Origin: Phycisphaerae bacterium
Lineage (GTDB): Bacteria > Planctomycetota > Phycisphaerae > UBA1845 > UTPLA1
Length of the DNA stretch: 64,000 nt
Direction: 5' to 3'
Assembly (NCBI GenBank): GCA_016935885.1
Contig: JAFGQA010000154.1
Span: 6,770-70,769, forward strand
A model generated the notes under the pieces. It saw only the letters and a list, made by a program, of their open reading frames with translations. It was not told the DNA's origin and searched no databases. Positions 45,310 through 53,656 of this stretch are shown here, piece after piece (the stretch's first letter is position 1; every line of letters begins with the position of its first letter). The translations under genes were made by a program, and so were the position numbers.

Positions 45310-46806
45310 ATGATAGCCACTTTCCGAGCACACAGTTCGGCCCGTGCCAACACGGCGATCTCATCTGCGTTGGCCCTATGCCTCGTGTACGCCGCACCGC
45401 TCGGCCTTGCCCGCGCCGGCGATTGGACGACGGGCGTCGGCGGCAACTCGACCCGAAACGGGCTGTCGCCTGAAGTCGGCCCCACCGAGCCCGATCTGCT
45501 GTGGGGGGGAAGCCTTCCCGCTATCGTCGCCCAACAAGGCGCCTGCGAGGGGAATCTCCTCGTGCTGAGCCGCATCGGGTCCTGGGCCATCCCGACGGGA
45601 ACATGGATCGTCGCCCACGACCTGACCACCGGCCAGCAGTTATGGACCACCCGGTTGCCCTTCGATTTTCCCGAAACATCGTGGCGCAGCCGGGTATCCG
45701 CCATCCGCGACGGGCAGGTCTACGCCAGCCGCGCCGGCAACACGAACCTCGACTACCTCTACGCCCTCAGTCCGGCCGACGGCTCGGTGCTTTGGCGATC
45801 GGAGGACCTGATCGACGAAGGCGCCGTCGAAAGCCTGGCCTTCACGGGGGACGGCGACATCATCGCCGGCAACCATTATGGATTGCTTCGGATCAGTTGG
45901 ATCGACGGCAGCACCATGTGGCAGTCGCCCCGGACGTGCCCGACGACCAACGGCTGCCAAGCCGCCGTCTGGGGAGATCACATCTATGTCTGGGAGACCA
46001 GCGGCAGCAGCAACGGCCCCGTGATCTCGGTCTTCGCCGTCGACGGTGGTGCGAAGCTCTATGCCAGTCCGCCCATCGGCGGCGGTTATGTCCAGCAGGC
46101 CGGGCCGTTCGTGGGGCCGGACGGAACGGTCTACGCCCCTCGGACACAAGGCGACGCTGCCACCGATTTCCTCGTCGCCTATGAAGATACCGGCACCGCG
46201 CTCTCGGAGAAATGGAGCGCGCCGCTGGGGTTTGTCCCGTTTTCATCCTTCGGCGTCGGGCCCGATGGCTCCATCTACACATACACGACCGTCCGAGATG
46301 GCGACACCGCCTTCGTGACCGTCCTTCGGCTGGATCCCGACACGGGCAACGTCCTTCACGCCTCTCTGCCGATCCTCACGGACTATCCCCCGTCCGGCCA
46401 ACGCATCGCCATCGACGCGCGGGGCAAGGTCTTCCTGACCAACGGGGGATACACCTACGGGGCGTTCTACTCCTTCGACGCTGACCTGACGCTGCGTTGG
46501 AGCGAAGGCCTCCCCGGCGTCAACGTCGGCGGGCCGGTCCTAGGCCAGGGCGGCATCGTCGTGGTTTGTGGCACAGGCACGAACGTCCTCGCCTATCACA
46601 CCACCACGCCGGGCGACATGAACTGCGACGGCGTGCTCAACGGCCTCGACGTTCAACCGTTCGTGTTGGCCCTGTTGGACCCGACGCAGTACGAGTTGGA
46701 CTTCCCCTGCGGCGTCGGCAAGGAGGACATCAACGCCGACGGCGTCCTGGACGTGCTGGACCTGCGTCTGTTTGTTCAAGGCCTGCTCGTTGGCCGTTGT
46801 CGGTAG
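45310..46806 (+). CDS. Secreted PQQ-type beta-propeller protein with dockerin-like tail
   Basis: A predicted 498-residue exported protein. The signal peptide runs from MIATFRAHSSARANT to about AAPLGLARAG. The body has PQQ/WD-like blades (GNLLVLSRIGSWAIPTGTWI; YALSPADGSVLWRSEDL; VYAPRTQGDAATDFLVAYED). The last 65 residues carry two Asp-rich EF-hand-like motifs (DMNCDGVLNGLDVQPFV and DINADGVLDVLDLRLFV), a dockerin-like module common in planctomycete secreted proteins. It may anchor to cohesin-like partners or take part in sorting; a GspD-dependent route is possible. The start at 45310 is preceded by GGAAGG; an ATG at 45229 would add a basic leader. Confidence 0.85.
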   Translation: MIATFRAHSSARANTAISSALALCLVYAAPLGLARAGDWTTGVGGNSTRNGLSPEVGPTEPDLLWGGSLPAIVAQQGACEGNLLVLSRIGSWAIPTGTWIVAHDLTTGQQLWTTRLPFDFPETSWRSRVSAIRDGQVYASRAGNTNLDYLYALSPADGSVLWRSEDLIDEGAVESLAFTGDGDIIAGNHYGLLRISWIDGSTMWQSPRTCPTTNGCQAAVWGDHIYVWETSGSSNGPVISVFAVDGGAKLYASPPIGGGYVQQAGPFVGPDGTVYAPRTQGDAATDFLVAYEDTGTALSEKWSAPLGFVPFSSFGVGPDGSIYTYTTVRDGDTAFVTVLRLDPDTGNVLHASLPILTDYPPSGQRIAIDARGKVFLTNGGYTYGAFYSFDADLTLRWSEGLPGVNVGGPVLGQGGIVVVCGTGTNVLAYHTTTPGDMNCDGVLNGLDVQPFVLALLDPTQYELDFPCGVGKEDINADGVLDVLDLRLFVQGLLVGRCR

Positions 46807-46811
46807 CGCCC

Positions 46812-46975
46812 TAAGGCGTCGCGCAGGCGTAACATGACCGATGATGCCACTCGGCTGGCCTGCCGGCTTGGCGTTTGGCGAATCCCCCGTGGGCGGACGC
46901 CGTGGCTTGCCGATTGGCGGACCTGCCCGTTGGCTGGCGGGTCAACCATTCACCTTACTCCTGCGCGACGCCTTA
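46812..46975. mobile_element. 164-bp element with 16-bp inverted repeats between convergent genes
   Basis: Perfect 16-bp inverted repeats TAAGGCGTCGCGCAGG (46812-46827) and CCTGCGCGACGCCTTA (46960-46975) bound an interior with the GGCTTGCCGTTTGGCG-type repeat. The left arm begins just after the stop of the propeller gene and the right arm contains the ispG stop codon. It could be a MITE-like insertion or a bidirectional terminator. Confidence 0.6.
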
Positions 46976-48112
46976 AGACGCACGTGACGCATGCCCAGCC
47001 TCGCCGCGCTCAACTTCGTCGGCGAAGGCAATGCACTCCTCACACAAGGCGTCCAGCATGTCGGCCTCTGCCACGATACGCTTCCGCTCGCCCCGCACGT
47101 AGATGATGCCTTTGCCCTTGCCGGCACAGATGGCGACGTCGGCCCCTTCGGCCTCGCCTGGACCATTCACCACGCACCCCATGACCGCCACCCTGATCGG
47201 CGTCTTGATGCCGGCAAGCTTGGCGCGGACCTGCCGCACCAGTGTCACCAGATCCACCTCGATCCGCCCGCACGTGGGGCAGGCGATCAATTCCGGTTCC
47301 GTCCGCTGCCGCAGACCGAGGCAGTTGAGCATCTCCTTGGCGTCCTCGACCTCCAGCACCGGGTCGCCGGCATAGCTGATCCGAACCGTGTCGCCGATGC
47401 CGCCGGCCAGCAGCGTGCCGAGGGCGACCACCGAGCGGATGCAGCCCGTCTCCCTCGGCCCGGAATGCGTCACGCCAAGGTGCAGCGGGAAATCGTACCG
47501 CTCGCTGATGGCGGTGTAGGCCTTGATGACGATGCGCGGATCGGGGGACTTGGCGCTGAGGACCACATCGCAGAAGTCATTCTCGTCAAAGATGCGGAGC
47601 GTCTCGCCGAGTTTCTCGAGCATCAGCGCGACGAGTTGCCCCTCGTGGTCTTGGGCGAGGCGAGCCTTCTCCTCCGCCCGCTTCGCCCTGTCCCTGCGTT
47701 CGATGATGCCGCCTTCGTTGACGCCGACGCGAATGGGAATGCCGCGCTCCCGGCACGCCCGGATCACCTTGTTCACCTGCCGCCGGTCCTGGATGTTGCC
47801 GGGGTTCAGGCGGATCTTGTGCACGCCCGCCTCAATCGCCTCCATGGCCCGCCGGTAGTGGAAGTGAACATCCGCAACGATCGGCACGGTCACCTGCGGC
47901 AGGATGTGCCTGAGCGCCTCGGTATCCCGCGGGTCGGGCACGGCCACGCGAACGATGTCCGCTCCGGCCGTCGCAAGGGCGTGGATCTGGGCAACCGTTG
48001 CGTCGACGTCACGCGTACGGGTGCTGGTCATCGATTGGATCGAGACCGGCGCACCGCCACCGATGGCCACGGCACCGACTCGAACCTGGCGTGTCTTGTG
48101 GCGGAGTCGCAC
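46973..48112 (-). CDS. ispG: 4-hydroxy-3-methylbut-2-enyl diphosphate synthase
   Basis: A 379-residue enzyme of the MEP isoprenoid pathway. It starts from a GTG and shows VSIQSMTSTRTRDVDATV, the TIM-barrel segments, and the [4Fe-4S] ligands C278-x2-C281 (ACPTCGR) and C313 (MGCVVNGPGEAEGAD) with the following Glu. Intact and of normal length. The TAA stop lies in the right arm of the inverted-repeat element. The unknown gene upstream reads into it with 27 bases between. Confidence 0.95.
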   Translation of the reverse strand: MRLRHKTRQVRVGAVAIGGGAPVSIQSMTSTRTRDVDATVAQIHALATAGADIVRVAVPDPRDTEALRHILPQVTVPIVADVHFHYRRAMEAIEAGVHKIRLNPGNIQDRRQVNKVIRACRERGIPIRVGVNEGGIIERRDRAKRAEEKARLAQDHEGQLVALMLEKLGETLRIFDENDFCDVVLSAKSPDPRIVIKAYTAISERYDFPLHLGVTHSGPRETGCIRSVVALGTLLAGGIGDTVRISYAGDPVLEVEDAKEMLNCLGLRQRTEPELIACPTCGRIEVDLVTLVRQVRAKLAGIKTPIRVAVMGCVVNGPGEAEGADVAICAGKGKGIIYVRGERKRIVAEADMLDALCEECIAFADEVERGEAGHASRAS

Positions 48113-48139
48113 CCTCGCGCGCCTTTGCAGACAGATCTG

Positions 48140-49147
48140 TCACTCCTCGTCGCCGAGTTCATCGACAGCAAGCGCGGCAAACAACTCGTCGGAGCTTCGA
48201 AACTGCTGGTTGAAGCTGATGACCTGCGCAAACGCCCCTTCAAGCTCTCGCGCCTTCTCTGACCCCAGAACGTCCATGAATCGATCAACGTTGCCGGTCA
48301 CGACATCGTAATCCGCTTCGCTGAGTTCCGCATCGAGATCGTCCGGTTCATCGTCAGTCTCCGGACCCTCCGGGATATGGAGGATGGACTCGATCACGAT
48401 ATCAAGCGCTTCGGACAGAGCGGGATGGGGCTGCATGCCGCTGGCGAAGCACCACTGGCGAACGGCATTCAACCAACGATCACGAAGGGCGTCGGCCGCA
48501 TCCCCAACCGCAACGTCGGAATCGTCCAGCATGGTGAAGTCCTCATCACCGACGATGTACTCAACATCCTCGCGGGAAAGGAACTCGTCAACCGAACATC
48601 CAACTAGCCGCGCCTTGAGGTCCGTCATCGGACCCACCCATCGCAACTTGCCGTCAACACCGAAATCGCTGAGGTCGGCCGATTCCACATCACCCGCGTC
48701 GCCGAGCAGTGCCGTCCAGCGCTGGTAGCGCGGCGGCAGACGAAAGCCGTTTTGCTGAGCGAATCGGATGCCGCCCGCGACGATGCGCCTGGCGACGTCG
48801 GCGTTGACACGAACGAGGTCTACCTGATCCGCCATCGGGCCGCTGAGAACGCGATCGTTGAATTCCTCCATCGTCATGTCGAGCCGCCCCCAGGCGTCCT
48901 TCAGACCGGCGCACCACAGATCCACGAAGAACGCGCCCATGACTATCCCGAATCGAGGCGCGCGGCGCAAGACGTAAAACACCGCATAGCCATCGGACCG
49001 CCAATTGTCGTTCACGTAGCAGGCGACGAGTTCGCCCGACTGGCCGATCTTTCGATAAGGGCTTCCGCTCTTGGCACGCGTCAGGTTTCGCTGGCGCTCT
49101 TGGCGCCTCCGCTGGCGGCGTTCCTTGCTCTTCGCGTTTCTAGACAT
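48140..49147 (-). CDS. Conserved-looking protein of unknown function
   Basis: A predicted 335-residue soluble protein I do not recognise. MSRNAKSKERRQRRRQERQR is a very basic N-terminus; then YVNDNWRSDGYAVFYVLRRAPRFGIVMGAFFVDLWCAGLKDAWG, which looks like a compact domain, and a C-terminal half rich in Asp/Glu (SSDELFAALAVDELGDEE). GGAG precedes the ATG at 49147. It lies upstream of ispG in the same direction and may be co-transcribed. Confidence 0.72.
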   Translation of the reverse strand: MSRNAKSKERRQRRRQERQRNLTRAKSGSPYRKIGQSGELVACYVNDNWRSDGYAVFYVLRRAPRFGIVMGAFFVDLWCAGLKDAWGRLDMTMEEFNDRVLSGPMADQVDLVRVNADVARRIVAGGIRFAQQNGFRLPPRYQRWTALLGDAGDVESADLSDFGVDGKLRWVGPMTDLKARLVGCSVDEFLSREDVEYIVGDEDFTMLDDSDVAVGDAADALRDRWLNAVRQWCFASGMQPHPALSEALDIVIESILHIPEGPETDDEPDDLDAELSEADYDVVTGNVDRFMDVLGSEKARELEGAFAQVISFNQQFRSSDELFAALAVDELGDEE

Positions 49148-49379
49148 GGCATTCTCCATCATCAAGCCGCAGCCGACCCGCACGCCCCCACTGTGGCTAC
49201 CCCAGAAGGTTTACCGCAGGACTGTGTATCTGGCAACAGGAAAGATAGGCACTCCTCGTTTGCCGGCTGCGGTCGCCCGCGACTCATGGGGGCGATGTCC
49301 CTGGCAAGGGCCGCGGGCTTTGGTGTGACATCGCTGGGTTCATCCAGAAGCCTCGTTCGAAGTCCACGGACGGCGCACG

Positions 49380-49545
49380 TGTTTGGCGGTGTGGTATGGG
49401 TAAGCGGAGTCGGCGGCGGCGGCAGGGCTTACCCGTGGGCATCCATTCCGGGTTGTTCTCACGGGTAATGAACGACCCGCCCCCGTGGGGCGTGTCGTTC
49501 GTTACCCATGCCACACCTTACCCATGCCACACCGTACCCGTGCCC
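49380..49545. repeat. Palindromic repeats between the unknown gene and the carboxypeptidase
   Basis: The gap 49148-49737 holds no gene. Bases 49380-49445 copy the GGCGGCGG-rich repeat of 19690-19760. A 45-bp hairpin at 49463-49507, GGGTAATGAACGACCCGCCC and its near inverse, matches the hairpin at 16776-16819. CCCATGCCACACC words follow. Confidence 0.7.
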
Positions 49546-49737
49546 CCCGGAATTGAATGCCGCCTGCCAGGTACCGCCGGAAACGTCACGGACCCGGGGC
49601 CGCAGGGCAAGGCCAACGGGACTTGACACCTGGGCACGCGGGACAATGATGCACCGGATACCGATGAGGTCCACGCGGTGACGCAACAAATGGCAACAGA
49701 ATCGCGAAGCCAAGAAGGCAGGGCACGTCGAGGCCGC

Positions 49738-50532
49738 ATGGCGAAGGCCCGTTGGCCACTCGTCGCGTTTGTGGTCTTACTTGCCGGGTGCAAGCCCCCG
49801 GATGAACGCCTTCAAGCAGAACCGGTGGCGAAGCACGCCGCCGACCGCGTCGAGCCGCGGCGGCTTGTGCTCGGTTCGTCGGTCGAGGGCCGGCCGATCG
49901 AGTGCCTCGTCTTCGGGCAGGGCGAGGACGTTGTGCTCATCATGGCTACGATCCACGGGAGCGAGCCCGCAGGCACGCCGCTGGTCAGGCGGCTGGCCGG
50001 CTACCTCCCGAACCGGCCGGATCTGTTGGAGGACCGACAGATTCTGCTGATACCGGTCGCCAATCCGGACGGCATGGCTCGAGGCACGCGGTTTAACGCC
50101 CGCAATGTGGACCTGAACCGTAACTTCCCGGCGTCGAACTACCGCGCTGACGGCAACGGCGGCTCCACGCCGCTTTCCGAGCCGGAGAGCCTTGCGATTC
50201 ACGACGTCCTGGAGACATACCACCCTGATCGCATCGTGAGCATCCACCAACCGATGAACTACGGCGACGCCTGCGTGGACTACGATGGTCCCGGTGCGGC
50301 GCTGGCCCGGGCGATGGCCTCGCAAGCGGAGCTACCGGTCGAGAAGCTCGGCGGCCAGCCCGGTTCGCTCGGCTCGTATGCGGGAATCACACTGGGGATA
50401 CCGATCATCACCGTGGAACTGCCAAAGGTCGCCAGCAGCCTCGACTCTGACACGCTGTGGACTCGCTACGCGAGCATGTTGTTGGCGGCGATCTGTTTCC
50501 CCGAGCCCATGCGTGCTGACGTTGGAAGGTGA
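49738..50532 (+). CDS. M14-family zinc carboxypeptidase lipoprotein (MpaA-like)
   Basis: A predicted 264-residue lipoprotein: MAKARWPLVAFVVLLAGC with lipid Cys18, then VLGSSVEGRPIECLVFGQGED, the zinc motif HGSE (H73, E76), ANPDGMARGTRFNARNVDLNRNFP, SIHQPMNYGD and catalytic ITVELPK. This is the gamma-D-Glu-Dap/murein peptide amidase pattern, so it may trim peptidoglycan peptides in the periplasm. GAGG lies five bases before the ATG; longer starts (GTG 49678, ATG 49690) add a charged prefix before the signal peptide. Confidence 0.87.
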   Translation: MAKARWPLVAFVVLLAGCKPPDERLQAEPVAKHAADRVEPRRLVLGSSVEGRPIECLVFGQGEDVVLIMATIHGSEPAGTPLVRRLAGYLPNRPDLLEDRQILLIPVANPDGMARGTRFNARNVDLNRNFPASNYRADGNGGSTPLSEPESLAIHDVLETYHPDRIVSIHQPMNYGDACVDYDGPGAALARAMASQAELPVEKLGGQPGSLGSYAGITLGIPIITVELPKVASSLDSDTLWTRYASMLLAAICFPEPMRADVGR

Positions 50533-50560
50533 ACAGACGGACCCAGGCCTCGGCCGCGTG

Positions 50561-51052
50561 CTAGGCCAACCCATCCGCGGCGCCGCCCGGCAGGACGTGG
50601 AAGCCCGCCGCCGACGGTATCCGCTTGACGGGCAGGAAGACGGAGGCCGCGGTTGCCGCCAGTAGCCCCGCGTCCAGAAGGATGGTTGTCCAACCTGCCT
50701 GCGCGCTGTCCCTGCCCGTACAACCGCACCTGATGTCAAGACCTTTGTAGAAGGCGGCCCAACTCACGGCGATGACGAACATCACGAGCAAGCCGGTGAT
50801 CAGGGTGGCGCCTGCGCGGCGAGTCACGGGAATGATCAAGGCAGCGGCGGCGACGGCTTCTAACCACGGCAGAAAAACCGCCGCCAGATTCTCGTATTCC
50901 CGTGGCAGGATCTGGTAGTGACCGATGTCGATTCGGAACTGCCTGGGCTCCTTGATCTTGGGGTAAGCCGCGTACAGGAAATAGCACCCAACGCCAAGCG
51001 CGCAGACATGCGCCAGGACGCTACGAAGCGAGTTCTTGGTAGCGACGTTCAA
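50561..51052 (-). CDS. MauE/DoxX-family redox membrane protein
   Basis: A 163-residue membrane protein with about four helices (about 10-30, 54-76, 82-104, 122-142). It carries C109-G-C111 in GLDIRCGCTGRD after the third helix, a motif of MauE-like proteins, which relate to the VKOR/DsbB-like thiol-electron carriers and to DoxX. Its ATG overlaps the rhodanese stop (ATGA). As the last gene of the DUF1573-rhodanese operon it is the likely membrane electron carrier of that module; this is inference. Confidence 0.82.
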   Translation of the reverse strand: MNVATKNSLRSVLAHVCALGVGCYFLYAAYPKIKEPRQFRIDIGHYQILPREYENLAAVFLPWLEAVAAAALIIPVTRRAGATLITGLLVMFVIAVSWAAFYKGLDIRCGCTGRDSAQAGWTTILLDAGLLAATAASVFLPVKRIPSAAGFHVLPGGAADGLA

Positions 51053-51672
51053 TCGTCTTCACCCACCACAAGGCAGTCGTTGAATTTGCCGGAAGATAGA
51101 ATCTCCTCCCAACCGCCTTCATACACCAACACGTCGGTGTAATGGAAGTCGTTCTGTAGAACATCGGCCACGATGTGAGCGGCCTCGCATCCGTTACCGG
51201 CGCAGAACACGATCACCTTCTCGTCGGGCTGGATCATCGTCGTGACGCTCTCAATCCTCTCGTACACGGCGCTGGCGGGAAGGAAGGTGGAGCCCAGCAG
51301 ATGGCCTTCGACGTACTCTCGCTCCTCTCGGGCGTCAACAAAACGCGCCGTCTCGCTCCGCCAATACTCGTGAACCAACTCGATGGTCAAGGCCGCGGGC
51401 TCCGCAGCGACTGCACCGGCGCTGTTTTGCGTCGTCTTCGGTTTGCCGACGCTTCGCGTGGCCGTTTGGTCCGCACCCTTTCGCACAACCGCTGAACTAT
51501 CGCTGTTTTGTGTGGCCGGCGATTCCTTGCCGTTTTGCGTGGTTGCGGAGTTTGCGCCGTCCTTCTTCGGTGATCTGATCCAATCAAGTTTGTGCCAGCC
51601 TAGATTCGACGCCACCGCCATGCCCGCGCTGACTGCCAGGATGACGAGGATCGTGAGAAGATCGCGATGCAT
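51049..51672 (-). CDS. Membrane-anchored rhodanese-like protein
   Basis: A 207-residue protein: an N-terminal membrane anchor (LLTILVILAVSAGMAVASN), a Ser/Thr/Gln linker with repeated TQN words (about residues 30-90), and a rhodanese domain (FVDAREEREYVEGHLLGSTFLP; active loop FC157AGNGC162EAAHIV). Rhodaneses carry persulfide, and in a few cases selenide, on the loop Cys. The domain should face the periplasm. It is translationally coupled to the MauE-like gene and follows the DUF1573 gene by 95 bases. Confidence 0.87.
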   Translation of the reverse strand: MHRDLLTILVILAVSAGMAVASNLGWHKLDWIRSPKKDGANSATTQNGKESPATQNSDSSAVVRKGADQTATRSVGKPKTTQNSAGAVAAEPAALTIELVHEYWRSETARFVDAREEREYVEGHLLGSTFLPASAVYERIESVTTMIQPDEKVIVFCAGNGCEAAHIVADVLQNDFHYTDVLVYEGGWEEILSSGKFNDCLVVGEDD

Positions 51673-51767
51673 CTGAGCGCCCTCACGTGTCTATGGCGGT
51701 AATGCGGAGCCACCCTCCAGGCAGCGCCGTGACCGAGGTGCTGCCTCGAGGGTGACGATTTCCACGC

Positions 51768-53273
51768 TTACTTGTCGGGAGTCTTGGCACCCGCTGGTTG
51801 TGCTTGCTTGGCCGCCTCGGCCGTGTCATTTGCGGCAGGCTTCAGTCGGGCCTTCACGGGGGCCGCTTGGAACCGCTGCTGTTTCTCCTCGGTGGTTCCT
51901 GGTGTCGCCTGATTCGCCCCCGGTGACGCCTGATTCGCTGCCGCCGGTCGCGCCCCCTCCTGGGGTCCCACAGGTGCCGTAACTCGCTTGGAAGGCGAGA
52001 CGGTTCTTCGGACGACACTTCTCTCTGTGATCGGTATGGTCACGTCGGGAACCGACGGGTTATCCGTCTTGAAGGTGATCGTGTCGCCGCCCTCGTGGAC
52101 CTCGTAGCTTGCCGGGATCTCAAGGGTGATGCGGTAGTTCACGCCCGGCGTCGTCTCCTGTAGGGCGATCTTCAGTTCAGGGCTGCTGACGCTCAGGTCG
52201 CTGATGGTGACCGGCTCCTTCGAGTAGTTCCGCACCGTGAACTGCCGCATCAGGTCAGTGCTGCGCCCCGATGCCAGCGTCAGCCTGTTCGGCGTGACGT
52301 CGACATCAGCCGTCACGTACGCGGAGACGGTGACCTCCAGTGTCGGTGTCTCCTCGATGCCGGTGGACATCGTGATCTTGCCGTTGTTGTTGCCCTGCTT
52401 GAGGTGCTCGGCGGCCTCCGGGAGGATGGACACGACCAACTCGAACTTCCTACCGGGTTCAACGACGGCGACCTCGGCCTCGAAGGCCGGATTCGTGCTT
52501 TGGACATCAGTGATACTCGCCATGTCCTCCACGTTGTTTTCCACGGTCAGCTTACGCACGGCGCCCTTCCTGGCCTGCTCCATGCTGAACCTCCCGAAGG
52601 ACGCGGCGCGCGGCGTGACTTGAACCGGTTGCCAAGCCTCGCCCGTGAGCTTGACTCGGACGTCACCACCGTCGCCGGGGATATTCGTGTGGACGGTAAT
52701 CGTCTTGCTCAATCTGCCTGTGAGCCTGGCGGTCCGAACCTTGAGAGCAATCTTGCCCGTCTCGCCAGGCTGCACGATTCGGTCATACTGACCGACCACG
52801 GCGCAGCCTCACCCAGGACTCACTTTTAGGATCTCCAGTGGGCCGGTTCCCGTGTTCGTGAACCAGTAATCGTGGATGACGTCCGGGCCCCCACGAATGC
52901 GCCCGAAGTCGTATGTCGGCGTGTCGAACTTGATCCCCGGAACCTCGCCGGGCCCGAGGACAACGGTCGGTTCTGGAACGCCGCGGGACTTCTTCGTCGG
53001 CGCCGCCACCGGCTGCCTCCGCACCTCCCTGGGCTGTGGGAACCTACCGGGGCGACGAGGTGGAGGCTGCGGTGGCCCCATGACCTCATCGTCTTGCTTG
53101 GGCGCGGTTGCCGCCTTCTCAAGCTTGATAGGCTGAGCATTCTTCACGTTCACCCTCTGCCCCTGGGGCTTCTCCTCCTGAGCCGTCGCCCCTTGGGCCA
53201 AGGCCAGGAAGACGAAGCCAGCCAATGAGGCCAGCGCCGGTGTCGCCGCCAACCTGCCGTGTCTTGTCATCAT
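51768..53273 (-). CDS. Exported DUF1573 protein with in-frame UGA: candidate selenoprotein
   Basis: A start after GAGGAGG opens a signal peptide (LASLAGFVFLALAQGATA) and a Pro-rich stretch, then the DUF1573 domain (IKFDTPTYDFGRIRGGPDVI; YWFTNTGTGPLEILKVSPG). A TGA at 52811-52809 (codon 155) interrupts it. The same frame continues GC157AVVGQYDRIVQPGETGKI to a stop at 51768, with further DUF1573/ASH-like repeats and a Lys/Pro/Gln tail: 501 residues in all. Relatives have the motif CGCT here; the UGA replaces its first Cys, giving U-G-C. No frameshift is needed. A SECIS-like hairpin follows the UGA. The first gene of an operon with rhodanese and MauE-like genes. Alternative: a point mutation to stop, or two separate genes starting at the GTG 52799. 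Confidence 0.82.
52768..52808 (-). promoter_or_regulatory. SECIS-like stem-loop after the DUF1573 UGA
   Basis: Counting from the UGA, bases 1-6 GGCTGC pair with 36-41 GCAGCC, and bases 15-20 CGGTCA pair with 24-29 TGACCG with loop GTA. Both stems are perfect Watson-Crick pairs. The three-base loop starting with GU at +21 lies in the window expected for bacterial SECIS. Not folded computationally. Confidence 0.65.
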
Positions 53274-53509
53274 CGATGTCGCCTCCTCTCGTTTGAGAAT
53301 CCCGTTGATTTGGAGTGGTTCACGTTTGAATGTAGCGTCGCCCCCTGTGGGCGGCGCGGTGCAATGCTATCGAAACAGACGCCGGGGACAAGCCCCGGCG
53401 GTACGTTCATTCGTCAACAGCTCCAGTCCAATCCTAAGCGTTTCGATATCATGCGAGCGGTCGTTCCCGTTTGCGATCGAATCGCCAGGCTGTCATCACA
53501 TTTCATCTG

Positions 53510-53528
53510 AAGAAGTGTACCACTTCTT
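53510..53528. promoter_or_regulatory. Palindrome upstream of the DUF1573 operon
   Basis: Perfect 8-bp arms AAGAAGTG and CACTTCTT flank TAC, about 235 bases before the DUF1573 start in an AT-richer gap. It could be an operator or part of a promoter; the rest of 53274-53656 shows no gene. Confidence 0.35.
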
Positions 53529-53656
53529 GGGCGTCGCGGGTGTAACATGTGTGTAAAGAGGAACAATCCCGGACTCCCTCCCCGATCGTCAGATCAGGAG
53601 GGTGGACCTTCGGGTACTACCCGCCAGATTATCGGACACTTGCCGAGCCCCACTTC

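Noticed and set aside
52809..52811. Frameshift or two separate genes in the DUF1573 region.
   Set aside because: Both halves are in the same frame with no gap or shift; the second half lacks a ribosome site at the GTG and would begin in mid-domain. A nonsense mutation cannot be excluded.
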